64,000 bases of DNA, taken from contig NC_067206.1 in the NCBI RefSeq assembly GCF_026262505.1, forward strand, positions 806,001 to 870,000. Reading direction: 5' to 3'. Positions within the stretch are counted from its first letter, which is position 1. Each line of letters begins with the position of its first letter. The notes under the pieces are model-generated. The model was not told the DNA's origin. It saw only the letters and a program-made list of their open reading frames with translations, and made no database searches. The translations under genes and the position numbers were made by a program. The DNA comes from Trichomonas vaginalis G3 (Eukaryota; Parabasalia; Trichomonadida; Trichomonadidae). Of the stretch, positions 38,749 through 48,836 are shown piece after piece.

Positions 38749-40305
38749 TTACATCAAATCGTCAAAAGAAAAATCATTTTCATTACATTTTTCTAAAAAT
38801 GAATCACATATCTGAACCAAATGTTCATCTTCTTCGTCCAATAACTCCTGTGCGCTATCATAAATACCAGAGTCGCGCATTGCCAGAGTTACTGAGGTAG
38901 GATCAGTTTCTTCTGACGTTTTCTCTATAATTTGCGATAAATTTTCAAGAATGTTGATCTTTTGGTCTAAATTGGCTGCAGATAACAATATATCGGCGAT
39001 GGACTCCAAACATGAAAATGTCAATATTTGGAAATCATTTAAGAATTTCGCCATGGAAGTAAGACAATTAACAGCAGATACTCTTAACTTAAACTCATCA
39101 GAGTTTACTGCTTCTCTTATTTTGTTTAAACTCCTTTCAGGAATGCTCTTTTTAGAAATTGGATATAATTCAAATAATTTCGCGAGTGAATCGAGACAAA
39201 CGCGAGTTATTTCACTTCTATTGCATTCTATTGCTTCAAGAAGCGCATCTAAATAAATTGAACCAGAAAATTTGCTAATTGCAGAATTATAAGTAAGAAT
39301 CAATGAAATTGCATTAATTACACATCTTGTAAGATGATACTCATTCTTTTGAAGGTAATCATGAATAACTGTAACAAATCCTAAATCATTTTGAATAATG
39401 TTGGCATTTTCTGAACGAGGCATTCCGATATCGATATCCTGAGATATAAATAAGCATAACGTATGTGTAATTACGCAGCAAACTGTTGGATGTTTTGCGT
39501 TATTTAATAAAATTCTTAAAATTCTGTAAATAACAGATTCTGAGTACAGAGTAATTGAATCATCCAAGAAAGCGTATAAAAATAGCTTGTCAACTGATAT
39601 TCCGGAGTAATTCTCCAAAAGTAGCCCAATTTCTTGCTTGATTTCCTCAGCTCTCTTTTTGCCAAATCTCATGGCAACAATAGAATTTACAAGCATCGCA
39701 ATCATCCATAAAAATAATTCCTTAACTTCGATGTATTCTGATTCATTTCTATTATTTGGAAATACTTCCATGAGTTTGTATAACGCATCGTTATAAAAAT
39801 GAGAAGAGAAGAAAATTGAGGCAATAATATCAGATTTTCGAATTACATTAGCAAATATTGGGACTAAAAACTTAACATCTTCTTCTCTAGGATTTAGTAA
39901 GTCATATAATATGAAATTATATAAATCTGTCTCCATAAAATGTAAAACTACTTCTTCATTTTGCAAAGCTATTAAAATTGCAATGGAAAGAATGTTTTCA
40001 TGATATCCAATCTTATATAATGGTGCAAGCATTGAAATAAGTTCATTTTCAAAAATAGCATGGAAAACTTCAAAAATTCCCAATTTTGCAAAGAACAAAA
40101 TGCGTTCTAATGCTCTAGTAATTTGTGTCATATCGCCGGAATTAAGTGCTGATTGTAAATCAGGAACTTCTTGGTTCAAAATTACAATATAATCTGAATC
40201 ATCTAATTCTACTGCTTCATTTTGATCATTTTCTTCCGGATATATGTAATTCAAGTCGAATTGTTTGACATTAAGCTCTGCAGAGCCTGGTTTATAATCA
40301 TCCAT
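38749..40305 (-). CDS. Armadillo/HEAT-type protein, 518 aa
   Basis: After an acidic polar N-terminus (~1-45) the whole protein is alpha-solenoid: repeating pairs of hydrophobic helices such as ALERILFFAKLGIFEVFHAI and CVINAISLILTYNSAISKF. The end is acidic (CNENDFSFDDLM). Importin-alpha-like proteins share this fold and an acidic tail, but the importin NLS-binding W-x-x-x-N series is not apparent, so no specific role is given. It faces the polyQ gene, with 131 bp between their starts, so the two may share a promoter region. Confidence 0.75.
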   Translation of the reverse strand: MDDYKPGSAELNVKQFDLNYIYPEENDQNEAVELDDSDYIVILNQEVPDLQSALNSGDMTQITRALERILFFAKLGIFEVFHAIFENELISMLAPLYKIGYHENILSIAILIALQNEEVVLHFMETDLYNFILYDLLNPREEDVKFLVPIFANVIRKSDIIASIFFSSHFYNDALYKLMEVFPNNRNESEYIEVKELFLWMIAMLVNSIVAMRFGKKRAEEIKQEIGLLLENYSGISVDKLFLYAFLDDSITLYSESVIYRILRILLNNAKHPTVCCVITHTLCLFISQDIDIGMPRSENANIIQNDLGFVTVIHDYLQKNEYHLTRCVINAISLILTYNSAISKFSGSIYLDALLEAIECNRSEITRVCLDSLAKLFELYPISKKSIPERSLNKIREAVNSDEFKLRVSAVNCLTSMAKFLNDFQILTFSCLESIADILLSAANLDQKINILENLSQIIEKTSEETDPTSVTLAMRDSGIYDSAQELLDEEDEHLVQICDSFLEKCNENDFSFDDLM

Positions 40306-40436
40306 GAAAATTTTGGAAAAAATTTCTGCCTAAAAACAAAAGTGTATTTTTATCATACTGTTAATACACACATAAAAATACATGAGAGTAATTTTAATGA
40401 TTTTTTGAATAGTTTACAATTGTGAATAGCAAAAAT

Positions 40437-42452
40437 ATGCAGAATCCGGGCGGAGGGATGCAGAACCCTATGGGTGGCCAAATGCCCGGAGGCATGCCTA
40501 ATCAACAGCAAATGCAAGGATATTCTCAGATGCAAATTCCGCAAGGAGGATTAAACCAAATCCAGCAACAGTTTCTAAATCTGGCAATGGGCCAAGGAAT
40601 GCCTCAGGGAAATCAGATGTCTCAAATGGGTGCTCAAATGTCTAATACTTCGCAGAACCAATTTCAAACTCAAATTCAAAACGCTTTGAAGTCAATGAAT
40701 CAACAAATGCCGCAAGGAATGAACTCACAAATGGGAAATCTTAACCAACAACTACAGCAATTCAGCGCAATTCAAGCTTTTTCCCAAATAAATCCTCAAA
40801 TGCAGGCGCAATTGCAAATGCAAATGAATTATCAATACAACCAACAGCAAATGCACATGAAATCATCGAATTCACAAAAAATGCAAAATCAACAGTTTAA
40901 TTATATGATGCCAAATCAGCCAAAACAGCGCAAATCAAAGAACAAAAACGCCGCTCCACCGATACCTCCAAATATGGCATCACAAATGCAACAATCACAA
41001 CTAAATCAAATTCAACAGCAATTTCAGAAGCAAATCGCTCAACAGCTTCAACAACAACAGCAGCAACAGCAACAACAAATACAGCAGCAGCAACAACAGC
41101 AAAAAATACAACAACAGATGCAAAATCAAATTCAACAGCCAATTCAACAACAAATGCAACAAGTATCGCAGCAACCAATGCAGCAAAATATTTCACAGCC
41201 AATACAACAGCAGCAACAGCAAATTTCTCAACAACAAATTCCACAAAATATTCAACAGCAAATTGCTCAACAAATTCAACAGATACAGCAACAACAGCCT
41301 TCACAAATGTCTCAGCAACCATCTCAGCCTTCATTAACAGCTCCAATTCAACAATCTTCCAAAATAAATTCTCAAAATCAGATTTCACAACCAGTTCCTC
41401 CTTCTATTCCTCAGCAAATGCCAGGCATGGTCAGTCAAACAGAATCGCAGTTCATTCACCAACTTTTGAAGAATCTTGATAAAGATCGTGCAGATTTATT
41501 TTTCAGGCTCTTCAATTGCAGGAAAATGAAGAGATCTGAAGAGAGACCAGACAGATTTGTATCATCCATATTCCCAATGCTTAAAAATATCGTTCCTTCC
41601 ATTGGATATCACATAAGATTTTTAATTGACTCAATAAGAGGCCAACAGGAAACTTTTGTGAGACTATCTGATCCACCGATCCCACCCATATTTATGAAAC
41701 ATCGCCAAATCAAGCCTTTGTACGCTCATGCTCCAATTGTCAGTCCCAGCGGTTTCGAAATGGTTCTTCCGAACAACGACAAGCGCTCTGACCTCAAAGC
41801 TCTCGGCTGCTTCGTCTCTCTTGGCGAACCAGTGCCTCCACAGTGTTTGAATGTTTTGATCGACAAAGTTGAAGTGAAAGCGGCCAAGTTCGGAACCGAA
41901 AACACTTACTTCATGATTTTCTCATCCCTTAAGACCGTGAAAAACTTCCTAGTTCAGTTTCCTCATCCTCCATCAAATTTTTTGACGTGGTTTGCTGTCC
42001 AGTTCGTCGAAGAGAGGCCACCATTGGAGATTGTTAAGGACTTCTGTATTGCCAAGAACATCACGATTCCTCCACAAACAAACCAGATTTTGGCTCATAC
42101 AGTCAAATGCAACGGATGCAACTTTGACGCTGTTGCAGCAATCGCTGAGATACAGAAGAACGGATTCGCGCTCTGTCCGACGTGCAAAACAGAGATTCTC
42201 CTGAATGAGCTCGAATTCAACTTTCCTTCTTCGAACAACCAGTACCAAGCTGTTTCTGAAGATGAAGCAGCTCTCACCCTTGCGAAGTTGGCTTTGGCTG
42301 ACCAAGTCTGCGCTTTCGCTCCCCCTGCAATTGAGTCTCGGTCGTGGAATGACTTGATTTTCAACGGCGTCGGACAACCTCCTGGAGCTTTCCACCAATT
42401 GGCGTACTCCGACACGAATGAGTACACTAACGCTGTTTTATCTATGAATTAG
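40437..42452 (+). CDS. Poly-Gln protein with C-terminal CxxC-CxxC motif, 671 aa
   Basis: The start is the ATG at 40437 (MQNPGGGMQNPMGGQMPGGM). Residues 1-335 are Gln/Met/Asn/Pro low complexity, with near-pure Gln runs. From ~340 a folded part begins (QFIHQLLKNLDKDRADLFFR), with a long alpha/beta region and then TVKCNGCNF and GFALCPTCKTEILLNELEF at ~575-610. The Cys pairs suggest zinc binding; the CFD-like spacing and CPTC-x-x-x-ILLNEL resemble an SP-RING (PIAS-type SUMO ligase) core, but this is weak. A prion-like tail plus zinc motif would suit a transcription or RNA factor. Codon use is GC-richer in the folded part. Confidence 0.7.
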   Translation: MQNPGGGMQNPMGGQMPGGMPNQQQMQGYSQMQIPQGGLNQIQQQFLNLAMGQGMPQGNQMSQMGAQMSNTSQNQFQTQIQNALKSMNQQMPQGMNSQMGNLNQQLQQFSAIQAFSQINPQMQAQLQMQMNYQYNQQQMHMKSSNSQKMQNQQFNYMMPNQPKQRKSKNKNAAPPIPPNMASQMQQSQLNQIQQQFQKQIAQQLQQQQQQQQQQIQQQQQQQKIQQQMQNQIQQPIQQQMQQVSQQPMQQNISQPIQQQQQQISQQQIPQNIQQQIAQQIQQIQQQQPSQMSQQPSQPSLTAPIQQSSKINSQNQISQPVPPSIPQQMPGMVSQTESQFIHQLLKNLDKDRADLFFRLFNCRKMKRSEERPDRFVSSIFPMLKNIVPSIGYHIRFLIDSIRGQQETFVRLSDPPIPPIFMKHRQIKPLYAHAPIVSPSGFEMVLPNNDKRSDLKALGCFVSLGEPVPPQCLNVLIDKVEVKAAKFGTENTYFMIFSSLKTVKNFLVQFPHPPSNFLTWFAVQFVEERPPLEIVKDFCIAKNITIPPQTNQILAHTVKCNGCNFDAVAAIAEIQKNGFALCPTCKTEILLNELEFNFPSSNNQYQAVSEDEAALTLAKLALADQVCAFAPPAIESRSWNDLIFNGVGQPPGAFHQLAYSDTNEYTNAVLSMN

Positions 42453-42865
42453 ATCTTTTTTTTTCTTTTGTTTTTGTTTGTAAATAAAAAGTTTTATAAA
42501 GTTTTTCTTTCTATTGTTTGTTTCAAATATATAGAAGTGATTTTTAAATTTAATCTGCAAATGCTATATGTAGTAATGAACTTTCTCACTGGTATACGAA
42601 TGCATAGACATTTAAGATAAAAAGACTAATTGCAAACTGTCTCTCAATTTTCAGAGGCTTTCAAACGTTTTTTATTCTCATTTCGAAATTTTTTATAGAG
42701 TTGACCATTAAAATTTATTCTCAATTATTTTCCAGTGGTTACCGGTGTATTTACCCTAAAACATTTGACACGACTTTACGTGACGTTCACCGGCAAATGC
42801 CATGTGATCCTTAACCGTTATGTTCACTTTTTACAAAATAATGATTGTTTGTTAGAAATTTGAAT
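42453..42865. other. Intergenic DNA after the polyQ gene
   Basis: About 400 bp with no gene. A TAAATAAAAAG stretch lies just after the stop region and may serve 3' end formation. No repeat is seen apart from the target duplication of the next element. Confidence 0.5.
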
Positions 42866-42872
42866 ATAAGAA

Positions 42873-43900
42873 TAGTGATGCCGATTTGGAAATTAATTTC
42901 AATTTCGGAAGTAAATTATTTAAGTTTGGGAAGATTTTCAGGAAGATATGATGTAAAATAAAAATTATGTTTATTCAAACACAAGAGTAAATATAGCAGG
43001 ATCTGAATAAGTATATAGCCGAATTGATGCGCTTTATTATTGAAATTGATCTCGGATGTAAAATTCTATAAAATAGTGAATAAAAAGGAATACATCTGTA
43101 ACATATTTGGTTTATTAATCAGAATGATACTAGTTCAATCGTAAAATAAAGATTTTTTTGTATCTGAAAGGCTAACAAGCAGGAATCATTTTACCATAGT
43201 TATGTTATTGCCGATCTATGTAATTTTATGCATTTTCCAATACACAGAAGCGTAATGAACGAGACTTAGTTCCAATAATGATTTAACAAACGATTGTGTA
43301 TTGAATAAGTTTGATATATAAATAGTCAAACATGTTGTATGTCATTCCATTGCGTTGATAGATAAAGTTTTGCATATGTTTAAGATGAAAGAACAACTTC
43401 CGACCAAGAAAAATCCTATCGAGTATTCAATTTTTTATTTTCCTGGAAAATATGATTTGCTTGTTACATGATTTCTATTCAAATTTATATATAAAAGTAA
43501 TTCAAACGTATTTTTTATTTGAGAAAAAACCTTTTACAAATTTTTTCGTTGAACAAAGTTTGCATATAATCATGTAAGGAACTAAATTATAAGATTTTAA
43601 TTTTTTTATTTCCTTCCTTTTTTCCTTCCTCATCTCTCAATTTCTTCCGAATTCATTCAAAATTACTTCCGGAAATTTGTGAAAGTTACAAGTTGCATTT
43701 TCCCGGAATACCTGTGTTTGGTGCCTATAGATTAAATAGCTAAAAACAAAGGTTTTCGTCGATTAAGATCTAATGTTTTGATAGATAAAAAATTCCAAAA
43801 AAAAATTGAAAATGAAAAAATCAAGAAAATAATCGTCAAGGAAAATATCATTTTTTAGATTTTGGAAAATCTTGGATTATCTTCCAAATCGGCATCACTA
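42873..43900. mobile_element. Transposon without recognised genes, 1028 bp
   Basis: Terminal inverted repeats TAGTGATGCCGATTTGGAA are exact at both ends. A 7-bp duplication ATAAGAA flanks it (42866-42872 and 43901-43907). No reading frame of note is inside. The ends align with those of the nested element at 33857 (TAAGGATGTCAATTCGGAA), sharing GATG, C-ATT and GGAA in register, so the two probably belong to one superfamily. Confidence 0.9.
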
Positions 43901-43907
43901 ATAAGAA

Positions 43908-44270
43908 CTTTTGTTAATTTACTGAATATACGATAGCAAAAATTGAAAGATCAATGCTTTCAATTTTTTTCAGAGAATTGATCGCCGACTCAATTCACCG
44001 AAACAACCGGTCGGTATTTGTAATATTTTAAGAGAACCTTAAAAACAAGTATTGAAAAATAACAAACATTTTATGCATTTCAATTTTTTTTTGAAATGCA
44101 TAATACTAGTATAATTCAAACATGATATCGTTCTAATGACATAATTTATACATTAATCCACTAACATATAATAATTCAATGATAGTTCTTTTTGAGAGCT
44201 AAAAATTTTAGCAAAATAGGGCGAAAATTGAATGAGTGAAGCGGTTTTCAGTTTTCGAACTATTTTGTAA
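43908..44270. other. Intergenic DNA
   Basis: AT-rich sequence of about 360 bp with no gene recognised. A TTTTGAAATGCATAA phrase flanks a 17-base inverted stretch near 44075-44100. Confidence 0.4.
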
Positions 44271-44876
44271 AGCTTTCAATCTTGGTCAAGAATTTTAAAA
44301 TTAGAATTTGACGTCAAAACAAATTTTGATGGGAAGTACATTCCGAAGACCAAATTTACAAAGGATGAAGATGATGAGATACTAAATTATGTTCGGGACA
44401 ATGGGGCGAAATTTTGGAGAAAACTTGAGGAAAAATTTGCAGAATTGAGTAAAGAAAACAAGAACATACATCTTCGAGATCAAAATAAATTACGCGAGAG
44501 ATATGTCAATTATTTGGCCCCGAATATCTCTCACAATGAGTGGACTCATGAAGAAGATGAAAAGTTGCGCAAACTTCACATGGAGTATGGCTCAAAATGG
44601 ACGTATATTGCGAATTTTTTCCCAGGAAGGACTGATATTAACTTGAAAAACAGATGGCAAAAGTTTAAAAATCAAACAACTGTGGTTAAATCTCAAGAAG
44701 ATAACATATTGAGAAAAGAAAATGATTATGGTGTCAAAGCTCAAGAAGAAAACAAGATGAGAGATGGTAGTGTTGCAGCTTTGGTCAATCCTCAAGAGTC
44801 TGAGATATGTTTTTATGAATGGCTGAATTCTCCTGAGGGTGCTGAAGAATTTTTTATATCGAATGTTTCAAAATAA
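44271..44876 (+). pseudogene. Myb-domain protein lacking an ATG upstream of its domains
   Basis: The open frame has two Myb repeats: the first around KDEDDEILNYVRDNGAKFWR to LRDQNKLRERYVNYL, the second NEWTHEEDEKLRKLHMEYGS to GRTDINLKNRWQKFKNQ. The Trp spacing and the helix-turn-helix ends are normal for the R2R3-like trichomonad Myb proteins that act as transcription regulators. However, the frame has no ATG between the upstream stop (44268) and the second repeat. No intron signal is visible. Either the start codon has been lost or the gene uses an exon not seen here. Confidence 0.65.
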
Positions 44877-45411
44877 TAATACAGCACTGCTTCATTTTGT
44901 CCAGTTTTTGGAAAACAATATTTCTTATTCAAGTTAATATTATGATAAACATAATATTTTGTTAGCAAAAGATACACTTGATTTTAATTTGCTATTCACT
45001 TCAATTCCATTAAATCAATTTATACAAATTAATCATATAATTAACAATGCGAAAAAATATGTAAAAATGTGGTTGTAACAATGATTAAATTTCAGAATGG
45101 ATTCATATCTAAAATGGCAGGTAGATATATAAGATTAAAAACTAGACATTTCCAAAATTTTTATAGACATTTGTTAGCAATAGAGATCATATGATTAATA
45201 AATTAGAGCGTAGTTCAAAAGGTATATGTTATGCAGTATTTCCAATTATCATTAAAAGTTTAAATGTAACAGATAGATTTTCTTTTTATACTTTGTTTGC
45301 GATATATTTGATTTAATTCTCAATATTAAGCAATAAAGCATGTTATTGAGCGAGAAATACAAATATACCTCTGAAATTAGAATCGAAAATATATAACTGC
45401 TTGCAAATTAT

Positions 45412-46297
45412 TTGCAAATGAAAGAGATGATAGTCTGTAATAAATTGGTATATCAAGAAGTGGTTGAAATATCCATATTTGCATTATTACCCGATGACAT
45501 TATTTGGAATACCTCCTTCAATACTCGATTTACAGGAGCAGAAACTAAGAACTGTCTATACTGCAATATAACACGCTGGAATGGTCAACACTACTTGGAT
45601 GTATGCAATTTTTAAAGATAATAACCGAGTCATCAGCTTTAGTCCTACATGCCAACTCATGGTTCTTGCATAATCCCTGTTCTTTTTGTATATGCACTTC
45701 AAAATCAGAAGAAGAAAAAGGATGTTGCATTTACTACAAAATTGGCAGCAATATATCTATTGTTCTACGTAAGTTCTGTTCTACAAAATGCGAATGCCGA
45801 GAATTTGGAGCGCATTTTTCGAATATAGAAGTTGACACAGATAACTTAAATTTTTTTTATTAAAAGTTCCCTTTTCGATGTAGGTAATACAGGTTTATAA
45901 ATAATTCTGATGAATATGCAGATTATGGAATTATTTTCCATGCGGGTAATTCTCATCCTGTAAAAAGTTGTTCTTTTATTAACACTACTGTTCCTGAATA
46001 TTCATGTTTGATGTATATAACAATGGTGATCAATTAACAGTTGATAGTTGTTACATTAACAATTCGATTTCAGCAACTTTCAGATTTATTGTAGTACCTA
46101 ATAATCCAAGAGAACTATCTACTAACAATTTGATTTTTCTTTCAACTGCCATTTGCCAAGCAGAATTTGCAATTATCAATATCATGATTTTTGAAGTTAG
46201 TGAACTTTCTCTTTTCTTCGTTTCTTTACTAAACATAAAAAAAATCTTCATAACTCCATATCTTCACATCAATGAAACTTTCATGTTTGATAATTAG
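45412..46297 (+). pseudogene. Decayed repeat protein, possibly beta-helix (Pmp-like) surface protein
   Basis: Three forward frames in succession carry similar short stretches: TKNCLYCNITRWNG, KSCSFINTTVPEYS and VDSCYINNSISAT. The recurring xxCxFxNxT pattern recalls rungs of right-handed beta-helix proteins such as the Pmp-like family that is expanded in Trichomonas. Frame changes about every 200-400 bp and the absence of a signal peptide indicate a remnant. The family assignment is tentative. Confidence 0.35.
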
Positions 46298-46752
46298 TTA
46301 GAAATTTGTGTTTGCAAATTATCGGCTTTCTTTCCATGAAACTCCAAAAATATTTTGCAATGAAAATATAGTTTAAAACAAGAGTCAAAAGCATATTTTG
46401 CTGAATGTTAGATAGCTGACATCACTAATATATATATAAATGGGATAGCAAAAGTTAATAACATTATGTATCGAAAATAGTCTGGCAATTTCCTTTCATA
46501 TTGAACTTTCGATAATTTTTTCGAAAATCGGGAAAATCGCTGAAATCTCATATAATTTTTGGGCAAAATGAGGAAATGAAAAATTAGTAATTAACACTTG
46601 ATTGCAAGAGTTCATATTCGTAATAGCCTATCATTCAACAATGGTTTTATTATTTTAATAGAAAAAAACATAAGATTGATGGATAGATCATTCTTTTTTT
46701 TATAATAAATAAAACAACAAACAAAATTTTAAAACATAAAAAAATTAAATCT
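46298..46752. other. Intergenic DNA
   Basis: About 450 bp of AT-rich DNA. The phrase GACATCACTA near 46420 matches the outer ten bases of one TIR of the 42873 element in reverse, but no partner or target duplication was found. No gene is seen. Confidence 0.45.
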
Positions 46753-48594
46753 CTATATAGTATAAATAGCTAAATCATCGAAAGCTCTTGCGTCATCCAG
46801 TGTCTGTTCAGACAATACACCCTGAGGAAGGCTCTCAAACAGTTTTCCTAGTTCAGAGACTGTTCCCTGGTCCAATTCCTCGTTTTCAATAACTCTTTTC
46901 ACTCTGGAGTCAATTTTCTCAGAAAGAGACGAAATCATTGGATCTTTCGCTGCTCCAGAAATGACTCTGATTGCAAGGAAAGACAAGTCCTTCCTGTCAT
47001 CACCAACATAAGGCAACACAATCTGTGCTACATCCAGAGGAATCCCGTATTCGCTAACATCAAAACACAAACAAAGAGCCAATTTCTCAATTTCTGTGTC
47101 ACCTGTTGATAACCAGTCATCTAACGGCCTCAAAACTGTGGCAGAATCAACAGTAGTAGCCCGACAAAGTGTACGCAATGTCTCTAAAATAATTGGACAT
47201 GATGTGACCGATAAAAACGGTTTTGATGTTTGTAAAAGTGACACTAAATTTTTGGAAATTAATGAGATACAAGATTTTACAGAAATCAAGCACGCGATCA
47301 GAGCAGTAAGTGATTCAACGCATCCTGTGTTCTTTGCTGTCTTCAGGGAATCGAAAATTACTGACAAATTGGCCGTAGAAACCGCGTTAGAAAAATCAAA
47401 CTCTTTATCAACGAATTCTGACAGGATAAAGCACGATCTCGATATAATGGCTTCATCATCTCTGAAATTGTCGATTACAGAAAGGAAAATTCCTATCAAA
47501 TCTTCAGATCCAAACTCAGTTATCGCATCTGAACGAGAGGAAGCGTCATTACACGATTTAGAGAGGAAGCAGAAGCACCGGAGAACTACTTGAGCATCAT
47601 TCGACAGCTGTTTGAGGATTTTAAACAGCATTATTGAAATATTTGACTGAGGAATTAAGTTTTCTGAGGTTTTATCAGCTGAAACATTGTTTATGAATGA
47701 TATTAAGTAGATTATGAACTGTTTGAATGAATCATTTTGTTCAATTTCAGATGATAAACAGTTTGTAACGGTTTGAGTCCAGTTTGGCATTGTATATATA
47801 CATGTGAGTGATTCTTTATCCTTGGATAAGTTGGAAAGAACTGCTGCTGAGTAAATTCTCGTACTTATGTGATTTTGATGGGAAATTGTTGAAAAACAGA
47901 AGTTTGCGATAGATTCGTATGTCTTCTTATCGATTGGTGGTAATGATTCTGTGAAATGATATGATGCTTTCGCAATAACAAAGTTAATTAAATTTAATAA
48001 AGAATCTAAATCTTGTGAGTGGCCTAGATCTGTGAGAGGAGCAAGAGGTTGATGCGTATTAACTGGTTTTGCTTGCATCAAGCGAGGAGTAATGAGTTTT
48101 GGACCTTTTTTCTCTTGACCTTTAACTACTGGAATAATTGTGATTGGCTTTGGTGATTTTAGTCTTGCAAGAGAAGGTGTTGATGGTTTTGAGTGCATTA
48201 CAGTTGTTAATGATTGAAATCCGTTGATTAAATATAATAAGTCTTCTGTTGGTATTGCCTCGATAACTTTTAGCAATGATGATATCATTTTAGGAAGAAT
48301 TTTTGAGTCTGATGAAGATATTGAGTTGTTGTTTGAAATTTCAATGCAATTATCGCAAAATTGAGATAAAAGAGGATGGAAATCGATCATATCTGCTGGA
48401 TTTTCAAGCTGTTGCGCCATGTCATCAAACGTACTTGAGTCAGAACGAGTTAATGGTTTTGGTTCTGAAACTACAAAAGGAATCTCAGTAATTTCTGGTG
48501 GACGTATCTTATCCTCACTAATTGGAGACGGGAGGACTCTCGGAACGACTGGATCTGGAGGAGAATAAGGAGATCCTTCGATTGTAGTCTTCAT
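46753..48594 (-). CDS. HEAT/ARM-type protein with disordered N-terminus, 613 aa
   Basis: Residues 1-60 are Pro/Ser-rich (SPPDPVVPRVLPSPISED). A helical block, a second basic Pro-rich linker (LKSPKPITIIPVVKGQEKK, ~145-190), and a long alpha-solenoid to the end follow. Solenoid repeats are irregular (SRIYSAAVLSNLSKDKESL type). No named family is recognised. On the same strand AAAAGTGACAACTG precedes the ATG by about 10 bases, the inverse orientation of the usual TCACTTTT. It shares a ~240-bp divergent region with the coiled-coil gene at 48837. Confidence 0.7.
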   Translation of the reverse strand: MKTTIEGSPYSPPDPVVPRVLPSPISEDKIRPPEITEIPFVVSEPKPLTRSDSSTFDDMAQQLENPADMIDFHPLLSQFCDNCIEISNNNSISSSDSKILPKMISSLLKVIEAIPTEDLLYLINGFQSLTTVMHSKPSTPSLARLKSPKPITIIPVVKGQEKKGPKLITPRLMQAKPVNTHQPLAPLTDLGHSQDLDSLLNLINFVIAKASYHFTESLPPIDKKTYESIANFCFSTISHQNHISTRIYSAAVLSNLSKDKESLTCIYTMPNWTQTVTNCLSSEIEQNDSFKQFIIYLISFINNVSADKTSENLIPQSNISIMLFKILKQLSNDAQVVLRCFCFLSKSCNDASSRSDAITEFGSEDLIGIFLSVIDNFRDDEAIISRSCFILSEFVDKEFDFSNAVSTANLSVIFDSLKTAKNTGCVESLTALIACLISVKSCISLISKNLVSLLQTSKPFLSVTSCPIILETLRTLCRATTVDSATVLRPLDDWLSTGDTEIEKLALCLCFDVSEYGIPLDVAQIVLPYVGDDRKDLSFLAIRVISGAAKDPMISSLSEKIDSRVKRVIENEELDQGTVSELGKLFESLPQGVLSEQTLDDARAFDDLAIYTI

Positions 48595-48820
48595 TCAGTT
48601 GTCACTTTTACTCAACCAAAAAAACGTAGAATTCAACAAATATTCTACCAAATAATTCATATTCCATAATTAACTCAAAATTCATCATAAAATAAGGAAA
48701 TCTAGCAATTTGAATTTAAAATTCAGCTAAATATCTCGTTTTGCGTTGTGTTATGTTGAAAATTTATATCACCATGATGAGTTAGGTATATTTTCTCTTT
48801 TGAGATAAAACTTTCAATTT

Positions 48821-48828
48821 TCATTTTT
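48821..48828 (+). promoter_or_regulatory. Initiator-like TCATTTTT of the coiled-coil gene
   Basis: TCATTTTT lies 14 bases upstream of the ATG at 48837, fits the trichomonad TCA(C/T)(A/T) initiator and the usual 5'-leader length. Assigned by position and consensus only. Confidence 0.5.
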
Positions 48829-48836
48829 GAAATTTC

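Noticed and set aside
38439-38900. Forward open frame upstream of the ankyrin gene
   Set aside because: Begins without an ATG and overlaps the end of the neighbouring ARM-type gene.
40897-41388. Long reverse frame opposite the poly-Gln tract
   Set aside because: It is the antisense of CAA/CAG runs; the protein on the other strand is better supported.
46420-46440. GACATCACTA as a possible transposon end of the 42873 group
   Set aside because: No partner repeat and no 7-bp duplication were found nearby.
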